Below, piece after piece: positions 15,885 through 24,674 of a stretch of DNA of 64,000 bases. Every line of letters begins with the position of its first letter. The first letter of the stretch is position 1. The translations under genes were made by a program, and so were the position numbers. The notes beneath the pieces were generated by a model. That model saw only the letters and a list, made by a program, of their open reading frames with translations. It was not told the origin of the DNA and did not search any database. Source of the DNA: Enterococcus casseliflavus NBRC 100478 (lineage in GTDB: Bacteria; Bacillota; Bacilli; Lactobacillales; Enterococcaceae); the NCBI RefSeq assembly GCF_001544095.1, contig NZ_BCPT01000002.1:62001-126000 (forward strand), read 5' to 3'.

Positions 15885-17882
15885 TCATTCTGATAAATTT
15901 TTCTCATAAGTAGCAAAGACTCTATCTAATGCTATCTTTATTTTCACATCATTTTCTATATAGGAGTCTTCAATGTCTTTTTTACAGTATTTATATTCCA
16001 CTTTCCTATCTGAATCGTGTGTTTTCACTATAAAGCTTTGCATAATTTTAACTGAGAGCTGTCTTCTTAAAAATACCAACAATTTTTCTGCTGTAATTTT
16101 ACCTGAATAAATATTTTCTGTATCTAAACATATTCTTTCTTTAATAGCTCCATCAATATGAGAAACCGTTGGAGGATTCCTTAACAAAAATGCGTTAAAT
16201 GAAGCTTCATCAACTACCAACACATTCTCTTGTTTCCCAGCTTCACCAAGAATAGTAGAGGTAAGTAATACCCGCTGGACTTTTTCTATTGATATTTCTT
16301 CACTCAATCCCAATTGCTTTAGAGTTATAGAAATATTCTCCTCAAAATAGTCAGCATTTTTATTTAATTGTTTAATTGCCTCTTTTATTTTCTTATTAGT
16401 TTTAGCATGCTCTCTTACCGTATACGGTTGATTGAATGACTTACATTCAAATAAGAAGAGCGTTTTATCTAAAACAAATGCTAAATCAATCTCTCTTTCC
16501 AAGTCTTTTTCCTTTGTAATCTTAATATGTAATCGTTTAGCATCTATTTGACTACAAACTTGTAATAAGTGTTTGGTACGTTGTTCAAACATAGCTCCTT
16601 TGAACCCTAATGCAATGTCTTCCCTATTTTTTTGGGTCTCTTCTTCATCTCTTGAAAACATAGATAAAATGACAGACAGTGGTCGAATTTCTTTAGCTAA
16701 CGTTGGTAACAGTATTAATTTATCTTGAATCTTTATTAATGGAGCATCTATTAAGTCTTTTGATTTGCCAGTAAAAATGAACTTTTCTAAAATCATTTTT
16801 GCTTCTTTTTTTGATATATTTTGAGAAAACTTAGACAATTTTTTGATCCAATCATACTTTGTTTTTACAACACATAAATTCTGAACAGAGTAAATATTTC
16901 TATTCTTCTTTTTATTGGAATATAGAATAGATTCATGTTGCAAAAAATAAATTCCCTCTATCCACTTTCTAATTTCAATGCCATGAACTTTTTTATCTAA
17001 GTTTTCTTGTCCAATATATCTTCGACAAAGTTCTTCTGATAAAAAAGTTGTTAGTTCTTCGTCGATTGCTCCATCAATCCTTCGTCTGTCTTTTTCTAAT
17101 TTATAATTTAAAATGTCTAATTCAATGCTAGTCATAAATCTTTTATATCTAAAATTAGATACTAAAACAGCTCTATTAAAATCCTCATCTAAAAAATCGA
17201 TAATTACTTTCTCATAAATTTCTTCAATTCGTATATCTGAATACTTCCAATACTCAAAAGCATCCATTAAATTATCTCTTTCTTGATATTTCGAATATAC
17301 ATTTATATTCCATAATAAATTTTTTTCTGAAAATATTCGATTAATTCCACATTGTTTTTCCAGAGAAATGTTATGAAGTAAATACTTTAAGATATTTCCT
17401 GAACTAAATACATAAGTATCATAAGTATCAACCCTCTGTTCAAGACTAATATCCAAATTATTTTGTTCTCTTAACAATCTCAATTGTCTCTCCAAAAAAA
17501 TTATAAATATAGCCAAAATATGGTTGGGGTCGATAATAGATTCATCAAGCTCTTTGTTGATAGATTTATTAGATTCTACGAACAAATTTTGTAGCTGGTC
17601 AACTTGTTTTAAATGTCTATCTAAAACTTTATTCATTCCTGTATCTGTGTTTTTTTTTAGTAAATTATTGTATTTTTCTAAATATGGATTTGGTTTATAG
17701 GAACACAGATACTCATTAATTTCTAAGCCAAGTGATTTGATTTTAAGCAGAAAAAGATAAATATCATCAGGCGCTTCTTTAAATAATTTTTCAATATATT
17801 TCTTTTTACTTAGTTTTTTCATTTCATCCATATAATCCAAATAGTCAAACTGTTGGTTTTTGGTGTAAAAGTCATTTCCCAT
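15885..17882 (-). CDS. Large protein with PD-(D/E)XK nuclease-like motif (665 aa)
   Basis: Not assigned to a named family. The N-terminal 420 residues are helical, charged and AT-rich-coded with no recognised motif. The C-terminal third holds a pattern typical of PD-(D/E)XK nucleases: Glu433 in a helix (GAMFEQRTKHLL), Asp466 in EREIDLAFV, then Glu479-x-Lys481 in LFLFECKS, followed by a helix with QxxxN character. These residues would bind the metal and cut DNA or RNA. The gene stands alone, with a GAGGAG ribosome site and its own terminator, beside a guaA-integrated element. A defence or restriction-like role is inferred from motif and location only. Confidence 0.7.
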   Translation of the reverse strand: MGNDFYTKNQQFDYLDYMDEMKKLSKKKYIEKLFKEAPDDIYLFLLKIKSLGLEINEYLCSYKPNPYLEKYNNLLKKNTDTGMNKVLDRHLKQVDQLQNLFVESNKSINKELDESIIDPNHILAIFIIFLERQLRLLREQNNLDISLEQRVDTYDTYVFSSGNILKYLLHNISLEKQCGINRIFSEKNLLWNINVYSKYQERDNLMDAFEYWKYSDIRIEEIYEKVIIDFLDEDFNRAVLVSNFRYKRFMTSIELDILNYKLEKDRRRIDGAIDEELTTFLSEELCRRYIGQENLDKKVHGIEIRKWIEGIYFLQHESILYSNKKKNRNIYSVQNLCVVKTKYDWIKKLSKFSQNISKKEAKMILEKFIFTGKSKDLIDAPLIKIQDKLILLPTLAKEIRPLSVILSMFSRDEEETQKNREDIALGFKGAMFEQRTKHLLQVCSQIDAKRLHIKITKEKDLEREIDLAFVLDKTLFLFECKSFNQPYTVREHAKTNKKIKEAIKQLNKNADYFEENISITLKQLGLSEEISIEKVQRVLLTSTILGEAGKQENVLVVDEASFNAFLLRNPPTVSHIDGAIKERICLDTENIYSGKITAEKLLVFLRRQLSVKIMQSFIVKTHDSDRKVEYKYCKKDIEDSYIENDVKIKIALDRVFATYEKNLSE

Positions 17883-18312
17883 TTCTATGCTCTCCTCGTA
17901 AATTTAAAATTTGTCTAACGATTTTTTAAAGTTGTCTTTAAAAGCAAAAAAAATTGAACAAGATATTCCTAACGTAATTTATTTCGTTATGGTGTGATTT
18001 CTCAGAGTAAAATAGATACATGAGAAGGAGCCAACGGGAATTTATCACTTCCTCCTGGAGGTTTATCTACCTCTATAAGTTTGTTATTCGAACCAATGTA
18101 TTCGCTAACAATACGTTAAGTAACTTACCAGAATTAGCAACACTTTTTAGAAAATCTAACTTACAAGTGAAATAATTGGGGTCAGGAAATGGGCGTCCTA
18201 TCAACGAGCTTATTTAGCTTTACTGCCATTTTCCTTGTGACTGTAGTGCCTATGCTAGGTGAATTTCAGAACTTTCTTTTGTATAATTTTTCCTCATCAA
18301 TCTTTTAACATA
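17883..18312. other. AT-rich intergenic region at the island flank
   Basis: It contains the ribosome site of the nuclease-like gene and otherwise no supported gene. A 51-codon frame on the plus strand (18020-18175) lacks a ribosome site. A hairpin-like CTTCCTCCTGGAGG lies near 18050. It may be the remnant right flank of a second insertion, but no clear repeat of the guaA end is seen. Confidence 0.4.
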
Positions 18313-18924
18313 TCATCCTTTCCTCTTCCCATATTTCCGTTGCAGCTTCTTTGACATCTTTTTTTCTTTCTTTTTTACTAACGGATTTTTCGCCCGCTTT
18401 TCTGCGTAAAATACGTAATAGTCGTCAACTTCTGTGACTTTCACGTAACCGAAAACGGAGCGAATCTTGTTCTCATACCATTTTCGGCGCTTGGTCACCA
18501 TGTATAGCTTTCCGTTGAGTGCCAGTTGACGATAGGCTTTCTCGATAAATTCCTTTGGTACAGAAAAATCTACATGGTACGGCGGATTAGACAGAATAAC
18601 ATCAAACGTTTTGTCGCTGATTTCTTTAAATCCTTCACTTAAGACGATCTCTGGTGCTACGTCATTTCGTTGCGCATTTTTTGTAGTCAAGTCGATGGCA
18701 TTTGCTGAAATGTCTGTCATTGTAACTGCTGCTTCAGGATACCTTTTTGCCAGATAAATTCCTACAAACCCATAACCGCATCCCAGATCCAAAATTCTAT
18801 CCTGGTCATTGATAACTGCTGCTTTTAACATCGCTTTCGTTCCTACATCTAACCCTTTTGGGGAAAATACGCTTTCATTTGTTTCAAACTCTAATGATAG
18901 TTCATCATATCTGACTGCAAGCAA
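18313..18924 (-). CDS. Class I SAM-dependent methyltransferase (RsmC-like domain)
   Basis: 203-residue methyltransferase of the RsmC/YbxB fold, with SAM motif ILDLGCGYGFVGIYLA, acidic loop MTDISANAIDL and catalytic motif SNPPYHVDF. It differs from the YbxB homologue at 7.8 kb in having a lysine-rich C-terminal tail (KKKEKKMSKKLQRKYGKRKG), which suggests RNA binding. The likely target is rRNA or another structured RNA. The start is a TTG (MLAVRYDEL) with GGAG/AGGAT sequences just upstream; exact start uncertain. It is monocistronic. Confidence 0.78.
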   Translation of the reverse strand: MLAVRYDELSLEFETNESVFSPKGLDVGTKAMLKAAVINDQDRILDLGCGYGFVGIYLAKRYPEAAVTMTDISANAIDLTTKNAQRNDVAPEIVLSEGFKEISDKTFDVILSNPPYHVDFSVPKEFIEKAYRQLALNGKLYMVTKRRKWYENKIRSVFGYVKVTEVDDYYVFYAEKRAKNPLVKKKEKKMSKKLQRKYGKRKG

Positions 18925-19278
18925 ATCCTACCCACTCCTTTAGCTGTTTTATGAATTGCTTGGTGGCAGCTTTATCACTAATAGTAGATTATCACCGTAA
19001 TCACCGTAAGACCCTTGTGAATTGGTCAATTAGTTACCAAGCCAAAGATCCTCATTTTTCTAGTCCACTGCCCAAACAAAAAACAGCTTTTCAATCATTA
19101 TATAATAAAAATAATTAAAATATTTGATTTATAGGAGTAAATATAACGGTTTTTTGTTAAAATCAAATTATTTATGAGTATAAATAAGAAAATTATTTTA
19201 TAAAAAAAGAGTGCGGAAAAATATTCCACACTCTTTTTCTATTTACATATTCTTATCTATCAGTTATTACTGCTAATC
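18925..19278. other. Intergenic region with a terminator
   Basis: No gene is supported. The right part holds a terminator for the PTS operon. The remainder is AT-rich, with homopolymer A/T stretches around 19080-19200. Confidence 0.5.
19203..19240. terminator. Terminator of the first mannose-family PTS operon
   Basis: AAAAAGAGTGCGGAA / TTCCACACTCTTTTT hairpin with A-run and T-run, strong in both directions. It lies about 40 bases after the IID stop codon on the minus strand. Confidence 0.8.
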
Positions 19279-20085
19279 CTAACCCAAAATACCAAACGCA
19301 CTCAAAACGATCGACAAAATCAAGATGATCCAAATTACTCGAGTGGAATTTAGTTTCTTTTGGCCTAACATCCAGTAGGTCAGCAAGACGAGCAAGATAG
19401 GTACAAGGGATGGCAAGATGGCATCCAACGTGTCTTGGATCACCAATTCGACGCCGTCTTTTTTATAGACAAAAGGAACAGTTGCTTTGACCACAGAGGG
19501 AATCAAGGCACCAATCACTGTGACCCCTAAAACGGTTGCGGCATTGGTGAAGGCAGATAATTTGTCTTTCAAGGTCGTCACTAATTTGACCCCTTGTTTG
19601 TAACCTAGGGGAAGTAACGCTGCCCGACCGAAAAGTAACGCGATGTTGGCGATGATCCAGATGACACAGCCAACGACGGAACCGTTTTGCGCCAATGTGC
19701 CGGCAACAGAGCCAAAGATCGTTCCCCAAATCACGTGGAACAAGGAGTCACCGACACCGGCCAAGGAACCCATCAAGGCCGTTTTCAAGGCGATGATCGT
19801 TTCTTTGGCTTTGTGTCCATCTTGTTCTTCAATCGCGACATCGATCCCCATGATCAAGTTCCCAAAGATCGCATTGGTATTGAAAAATTGATTGTGGGTC
19901 CGCAGCATATCTTGCAGCTGGGTTTCATCGTGGCCATAGAATTTTTTCAAGACGGGCAGGATGCCGTAAAGGTAGCCTGAACTCATCATTCGCTCATAGT
20001 TCCAGTTTAATTGGCTTGCCAAAATATAGCGCCAGCTAATGGTATTCAACTCTTTTTTTGTCAGTTTTTGATCACTCATCGCCAT
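19279..20085 (-). CDS. PTS mannose-family IID component (system 1)
   Basis: Membrane IID subunit that pairs with IIC to carry sugar across the membrane. It is 268 residues, the normal length for the family. The N-terminal NWERM-type motif appears as QLNWNYERMMSSGYLYGILP, followed by the conserved GVGDSLFH segment. C-terminal spans follow. The gene overlaps the end of the IIC gene; I chose the ATG of MAMSDQ, five bases after GGAGG, though MSDQKL is equally possible. It lacks the long extracytoplasmic insertion seen in the second system. Substrate is inferred from neighbouring GH35 and GH88 genes. Confidence 0.9.
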   Translation of the reverse strand: MAMSDQKLTKKELNTISWRYILASQLNWNYERMMSSGYLYGILPVLKKFYGHDETQLQDMLRTHNQFFNTNAIFGNLIMGIDVAIEEQDGHKAKETIIALKTALMGSLAGVGDSLFHVIWGTIFGSVAGTLAQNGSVVGCVIWIIANIALLFGRAALLPLGYKQGVKLVTTLKDKLSAFTNAATVLGVTVIGALIPSVVKATVPFVYKKDGVELVIQDTLDAILPSLVPILLVLLTYWMLGQKKLNSTRVIWIILILSIVLSAFGILG

Positions 20086-20860
20086 CATATCCTCCTTCAA
20101 AATCTCCAGCAGCTGCCGTTGCAACGGTGCCTTTTTCGCTATCTCGTTTAAAGACTAACATTGCTGCTACGAGCCCAATGATGGAAACGCCGAGCATTGG
20201 CACTTGCAGATACGCAGCTAAAAAGAAGCCTAATAACAAATAAGGAATATAGTGCTTTGTTGGCAAGTAGCGCAATAAGATCGCTACCCCGACGACTGGC
20301 AAGACGCCACCAGCGGTTTTTAGTCCAGTCATCAGCCATTCTGGCGTGTTATCGGTAATCGTCGTAACGACTGCATCTCCAGCTAAAAGCATCAATAAAA
20401 TCGGAATCGCCCGTGACAATCCCCATAAGAAAGAACCCGATAAAACTAACCGTGGGATTCGTTTGACTTGCATGTTGTCGATGGCTCTATCGATCCGGTG
20501 TAGTAGAAATACGTTACAAAAACGGGCCACCACATCCAGTTGCAGCATCAGCAAGGACACTGGAACTGCTAAGCCGATGCCGTATTCCGCGCCGTTTCCT
20601 GAGATCACGGCAAACGCGGTTCCCAGTACTGCGCCGGTAAAATAATCTGGGACGGATGCACCACCAAATGCGGCGATCCCTAAACGCATCAACTGCAAGG
20701 TACCGCCGACCATCAAACCGGTCTTCAAGTCCCCCATGATCATTCCAGAAATCATTCCGGCGATCGCTGGTTGGGTCAACGTATTGGAAATAAGTGAATC
20801 ATTAATAGCAATAAAAGCATAAACAGTAATAAGAATGATTTGATACGCTGCTAAATGCAT
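20072..20860 (-). CDS. PTS mannose-family IIC component (system 1)
   Basis: Polytopic membrane subunit (262 residues) of the sugar transporter, related to AgaW/SorA-type IIC proteins. The family's glycine-rich motif is visible as MGDLKTGLMVGGTLQLMRLGI. The protein ends with a polar, Gly/Asp-rich tail that overlaps the IID start. AGGAGG precedes the ATG. It lies 140 bases after the IIAB gene and is part of the same operon. Confidence 0.9.
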   Translation of the reverse strand: MHLAAYQIILITVYAFIAINDSLISNTLTQPAIAGMISGMIMGDLKTGLMVGGTLQLMRLGIAAFGGASVPDYFTGAVLGTAFAVISGNGAEYGIGLAVPVSLLMLQLDVVARFCNVFLLHRIDRAIDNMQVKRIPRLVLSGSFLWGLSRAIPILLMLLAGDAVVTTITDNTPEWLMTGLKTAGGVLPVVGVAILLRYLPTKHYIPYLLLGFFLAAYLQVPMLGVSIIGLVAAMLVFKRDSEKGTVATAAAGDFEGGYDGDE

Positions 20861-21000
20861 GAATTTTCCTCCTAATTGTATGAACGAGTCTTAACTGGCT
20901 GGTTATCGATCGTTGTGTCGCCTCAGATAAATCGTGAAAAACACTCGTTTTTTGACAAATCTTCCGCTACATATTCTCCTCGATCGAAGCGCTGCCTGAT

Positions 21001-21924
21001 TTATCCTCGTAATTTCTTCATAAAGTCGATCGATGGTTCATTGGGTACAAGCTGTGCCGTGACGGTGATTCCTTTTGCGGCGATCGCTTCAAAGATCGGC
21101 TCTTCTTCTGGCAGCACTTGAATGCTTTTGGTCACTTCCCGTGCGCCTTCTTTGTAGCTCATGTTGCCGACGTTGATCGCTTTGATCGGTCCATCTGCTT
21201 CAATATAACGCAAAACATCTTGGGGATTTTTGAAAAGTAAAAACAACCGTTGCTTGCCGTAACGACCAGCGCGAATATTCTTGGCTGCAGTTGCCACTGG
21301 AAGGACGGAAAGTCGCATCGAAGTTGGCGCTGCCATTCGTAAAGAAGATTTTTGTAATGGGTCTGCGGCGGCTTCATCATTGGCCACGATGATCCGTTGC
21401 GTGTTTAAACTGGTGGACCAGATACCGGCGACTTGTCCGTGGATCAAGCGCTCATCGATCCGACTATTGACGATATTTTCTTGCCCAGCATACGCACTGT
21501 AATCCCCTAATTCCTCTTGCTTTTCTTCTAAAATTTCTTGTTCTGCCTGGTTCATCCCTGCTTTGACATCAACGATGTTTTCTTTGGCTAAGCACAGCAG
21601 CTCGTTGATCGTCGCTCGTTGATTGACGACTGCCTCGATCACTACGGACAATGTCATTCCAGCGAAAATCGCCACTTCGTCATCCTCTAAATAATTCTTG
21701 ACTGCAACGTTACACGGGGTCCCTCCTAATAGATCCGCAATAATCAATGTCGAACCGTTAAGGGCTTTCATTTTCTCGTTCAATTCTTTTTCAAACTGCA
21801 GATTGTCACTATCTGGTCGTAATGAAACGGTGTGAACGTTTGCTTGTTGGCCTACGATCATCTCCAGACTGCTTTTGACCCCTTCTGCCATGCCTCCATG
21901 ACTGATCAATACAATGTTTTCCAC
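21001..21924 (-). CDS. PTS mannose-family IIAB fusion protein (system 1)
   Basis: Cytoplasmic phosphotransfer protein combining IIA and IIB domains in 307 residues. IIA carries its phosphorylated His9 in LISHGGMAEG. A glutamate-rich linker follows around residues 125-145. IIB carries His162 in DERLIHGQVAG. The start is a GTG behind AGGAGGG; the longer opening reads through the operator. In many relatives IIA and IIB are separate, as in the second system of this window. It is the first gene of the operon, directly after a promoter with operator sites. Confidence 0.9.
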   Translation of the reverse strand: MENIVLISHGGMAEGVKSSLEMIVGQQANVHTVSLRPDSDNLQFEKELNEKMKALNGSTLIIADLLGGTPCNVAVKNYLEDDEVAIFAGMTLSVVIEAVVNQRATINELLCLAKENIVDVKAGMNQAEQEILEEKQEELGDYSAYAGQENIVNSRIDERLIHGQVAGIWSTSLNTQRIIVANDEAAADPLQKSSLRMAAPTSMRLSVLPVATAAKNIRAGRYGKQRLFLLFKNPQDVLRYIEADGPIKAINVGNMSYKEGAREVTKSIQVLPEEEPIFEAIAAKGITVTAQLVPNEPSIDFMKKLRG

Positions 21925-21957
21925 TAATTTCCCTCCTACTCCGTAGGTCGCCCCACT

Positions 21958-21967
21958 TAACATGTTA
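21958..21967. promoter_or_regulatory. GntR operator, PTS system 1 side
   Basis: TAACATGTTA, a perfect 10-bp palindrome downstream of the -10 box of the PTS promoter. The same decamer recurs in front of the divergent gntR gene, and close variants lie before the GH88 and DUF2264 genes. A half-like copy (TTAACATATT, 22022-22031) sits just upstream of the -35 box. Confidence 0.65.
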
Positions 21968-21983
21968 TGTTCCTTGTAAGCAT

Positions 21984-22012
21984 ACTATACCACACGGCAA
22001 GCCATCCGTAAA
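21984..22012 (-). promoter_or_regulatory. Promoter of PTS system 1 operon
   Basis: TTTACG and TATAGT separated by 17 bases on the minus strand. It is flanked on both sides by TTAACAT-type operator sequences, consistent with repression by the adjacent GntR protein. Confidence 0.65.
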
Positions 22013-22106
22013 CCTAATATCTTAACATATTGAATTTTATTTTTTAGACCTGTACAGATTGGAAAACAACATATTTTCTACAATAATTAAGTGGCAGGAA
22101 AGGATT

Positions 22107-22116
22107 TAACATGTTA
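22107..22116. promoter_or_regulatory. GntR operator, autoregulatory side
   Basis: Second exact copy of TAACATGTTA, about 40 bases upstream of the gntR start codon. It suggests the regulator controls its own gene as well as the divergent PTS operon. Confidence 0.65.
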
Positions 22117-22153
22117 TGCTTGATGTATTCATATGGAATGGAGGGAAACCACT

Positions 22154-22861
22154 GTGTTGCCAAAGTATGAGCAGATCAAGCAAGATCTTTTACAAGAAAT
22201 CAAAGACCATAAATTCATTCCCGGCGATAAGTTTTATTCAGAGGCGGATATCAAGCGAATGTATTCTGTTAGTTCGATCACGGCAGTCAAAGCATTGAAT
22301 GAATTGACGAGTGCTGGCTATCTGTATCGCATCCAAGGCAAAGGGACCTTTGTTTCAAAAGCAAAAGTATCTCAAAGTGTGAAGTTTTCCGACATCGAGC
22401 TGCATTCACTGGACCAAGAAAAGGTCAAGGTCCTTGCGGTGGAAGAAGGAAATGACCCCGAGATCTTGAAAGAATTAGGGTTGGCTGCCAGTGCTTCCTA
22501 CTACCGAATCAAACGAGTCCGCTATTTTGGCGATGTTCCTTTCTTGGTTCACATCACTCATCTTCCGAAGAAACTGATGAAAGAACCGATCGCCAAAAAC
22601 CTCAACCGGTATGCCAGTGTTTATGAGCGGGTCCGGAAAGACTTTGCGATCGACCTTTTCTCATTGGCTTCTGTTGAAACCAATGAAATCGTCTTTCCTG
22701 ATGATGCTGAATTGTTGAACTTATTGCAACTGAGCTTCCGAGAGCCTGCGGTCAAACAAGTCAAGCACTCCTATTTAGCAGATGGAAGTGTCGCTGAATA
22801 CATCGTCAGCTACAAGCATTGGAAATATTTCAAAACAAAAATAGAAGTAGAGCCCGCATAA
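22154..22861 (+). CDS. GntR/HutC-family regulator with UTRA domain (regulator 1)
   Basis: Sugar-responsive repressor, 235 residues. The N-terminal winged helix (PKYEQIKQDLLQEIKDHKF; SEADIKRMYSVSSITAVKAL; IQGKGTFVS) is followed by a UTRA effector-binding domain (about 85-230). The start is a GTG 8 bases after GGAGGG; an in-frame ATG 21 bases upstream would overlap that ribosome site. It is divergent from PTS system 1. The shared TTAAC-type operators make it the likely regulator of the PTS, GH88/GH35 and DUF2264 transcription units. Ligand unknown, probably a phosphorylated (amino)sugar. Confidence 0.88.
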   Translation: MLPKYEQIKQDLLQEIKDHKFIPGDKFYSEADIKRMYSVSSITAVKALNELTSAGYLYRIQGKGTFVSKAKVSQSVKFSDIELHSLDQEKVKVLAVEEGNDPEILKELGLAASASYYRIKRVRYFGDVPFLVHITHLPKKLMKEPIAKNLNRYASVYERVRKDFAIDLFSLASVETNEIVFPDDAELLNLLQLSFREPAVKQVKHSYLADGSVAEYIVSYKHWKYFKTKIEVEPA

Positions 22862-22888
22862 ATTTGGGTCTCTACTTCTATTTTTTTA
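22841..22888. terminator. Convergent bidirectional terminator, gntR / GH35
   Basis: ATAGAAGTAGAGCCC pairs with GGGTCTCTACTTCTAT across an 8-9 base loop, followed by T7. It overlaps the last codons of both converging genes. Confidence 0.85.
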
Positions 22889-24661
22889 TTCCACGACAGG
22901 TTGATCACAGAAAACGAGCTCCTTGATCTCCACGCCATCGGTTTCAAATACTACGACTTCGTTGCTGCCTTTTTTCAAAAATTCTTTCGGACAGTATAAG
23001 GAATGCACAGGGCCACGTTGCCAATAGCGACCAAGATTGATGCCGTTGACGATAACGACGCCTTTGCCATACCCACGGCAATCGATGAACGTATCTCCTA
23101 CCTCTGTCAGCGTGAAGGTCGTTTGATAAAAGGAGGGGTGTGTCGGATTTTTTCCTGCTTGATAATCGATGGCTTGCAGCTGCTCTGCGGAAAGCGTCAC
23201 TGGGTAATGACGATAGCCTTGATGAAAATGAATGTCTTGCATGATACCTCCACGGATGCCTTTGGCTTGTGTAGGCCCATTCAATTTAAACCCGTAGTTC
23301 ACGCGCCCTAAGTTTTCTACTAAGACATCTAGCTCGATGGTTTCTTTATCTGGTGTCCCTCGGATCAATAGCTCCTCGCCTAGCGTCTCTTGGTATTGGA
23401 TCGCCTGTAATTGGCCGTCGGTAAAAATATGCAGCCGATCGCTAGCTTCTACCACTTTTAATTTGTTTTCTCGATGATAGTTTTTTAACTGAACCGAATA
23501 GAGCAAATAGCCGTAGCCTGTGCTAGCAGCTTCCATTGTTAGAGGATACATGCTTTCTTGCGGTGTCATCAGCTGGTCTTTGATGGCCAATAACGAGACA
23601 CTGTTTTCGATGGGAAAGTTTCCTAATGCCGCTAATTGCTTGGTCCGTGGGTTGGCTTGCCACACTTCGGGACAGGCTTCTTTTATGGCTTTTTGTACCT
23701 GATAGTATTTGTCGGTAGGTTCTCCTGCTTCTGTCAGTAAAGCATCGTAATCATAGCTGGACACTTGTGGTAGATCCAGCGCTCCCCGAGCGGAACATCC
23801 ATTGGAAAAGCCAAAGTTCGTGCCTCCATGGAACATGTAGAGATTCAAGGAACCGACTGCTAACATCTCTTTGACTTCATTGGCTAAGTCTTGACCGTCT
23901 CGCTTGATGATCGGCTCGCCCCAGCGGTTGAACCAGCCATCCCAATATTCCATGCACATGATGGGCCAGTTTTTGCCATGTTTTGCCATAAACTCTTTCA
24001 TCACAGCCGCATTTTCCTTGGAACGACTGCCGAAATTGCCTGTGACAAAGACGTCGTCTTCAATCAATGTCCCAGCGTCCAAGACTTCTTCCCATGCCCC
24101 ATCTGAAGTAAACAAGGGTACATCGATGCCGCATTCTTCCATCAACTCTTTGGTCTGGCGCAAATACGCTTTTTCCATTCCATAAGAGCCGTACTCATTT
24201 TCCACCTGCATCATGATCACTGGTCCCCCATGGGTGATCTGCAACGGCACAAGCTTTGGCAGCAAGACCTGGAAATAGTTACGCACCTTTGCCATGAAGC
24301 GTGGGTCGGTTGAGCGCAACCGCATCGGTTCGTTTAACAGCCAAGCTGGTAGCCCGCCAAATTCCCATTCAGCACAAATGTAGACGGAAGGCCGCAAAAT
24401 GACCATCAAGCCTAGCGCTTGGGCTTGCTTTACAAAAGCACAGATGTCTTTCATTCCTTCAAAGTCGTAGACTCCTTCACGAGGTTCGTGGAGATTCCAA
24501 GGAATGTAGGTCTCAACTGTGTTGGCTCCCAGTGCTTTTAGATTGTAGAGGCTATCTGTCCATTGCGCCGGTGTCATGCGGAAATAATGGATCGCTCCGC
24601 TGATCAATTTGATTGGTTTTCCATCTAACAAAAAATCTTCTTTTATCTCAAACGTTCGCAT
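22886..24661 (-). CDS. Glycoside hydrolase family 35 beta-galactosidase (BgaC-like)
   Basis: Removes terminal beta-galactose, in BgaC relatives preferentially beta-1,3-linked. It has 591 residues, no signal peptide and is therefore cytoplasmic. The TIM-barrel has the GH35 acid/base Glu156 in MQVENEYGSYG and the likely nucleophile Glu238 in CMEYWDGWFNRWGEP. FHGGTNFGFSNG and jelly-roll C-terminal domains follow. The active-site strand reads LRPSVYICAEWEF, where relatives usually have Pro instead of Val. It is downstream of the GH88 gene (13-base gap) and ends in the convergent terminator with gntR. It probably acts on oligosaccharides imported by the adjacent PTS. Confidence 0.93.
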   Translation of the reverse strand: MRTFEIKEDFLLDGKPIKLISGAIHYFRMTPAQWTDSLYNLKALGANTVETYIPWNLHEPREGVYDFEGMKDICAFVKQAQALGLMVILRPSVYICAEWEFGGLPAWLLNEPMRLRSTDPRFMAKVRNYFQVLLPKLVPLQITHGGPVIMMQVENEYGSYGMEKAYLRQTKELMEECGIDVPLFTSDGAWEEVLDAGTLIEDDVFVTGNFGSRSKENAAVMKEFMAKHGKNWPIMCMEYWDGWFNRWGEPIIKRDGQDLANEVKEMLAVGSLNLYMFHGGTNFGFSNGCSARGALDLPQVSSYDYDALLTEAGEPTDKYYQVQKAIKEACPEVWQANPRTKQLAALGNFPIENSVSLLAIKDQLMTPQESMYPLTMEAASTGYGYLLYSVQLKNYHRENKLKVVEASDRLHIFTDGQLQAIQYQETLGEELLIRGTPDKETIELDVLVENLGRVNYGFKLNGPTQAKGIRGGIMQDIHFHQGYRHYPVTLSAEQLQAIDYQAGKNPTHPSFYQTTFTLTEVGDTFIDCRGYGKGVVIVNGINLGRYWQRGPVHSLYCPKEFLKKGSNEVVVFETDGVEIKELVFCDQPVVE

Positions 24662-24674
24662 GTCGTCTTCCCCT

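Noticed and set aside
18020-18175. 51-codon plus-strand frame near the island flank
   Set aside because: No ribosome site or recognisable sequence; kept only as part of the intergenic description.
17883-18312. Second right attachment site for a larger island including the nuclease-like gene
   Set aside because: Only short partial matches such as GGAAATGGG to the guaA end; not enough to call a boundary.
7845-18924. Two methyltransferase genes as ends of a duplication
   Set aside because: They share only the fold motifs; N-termini and C-terminal tails differ, so they are distinct family members.
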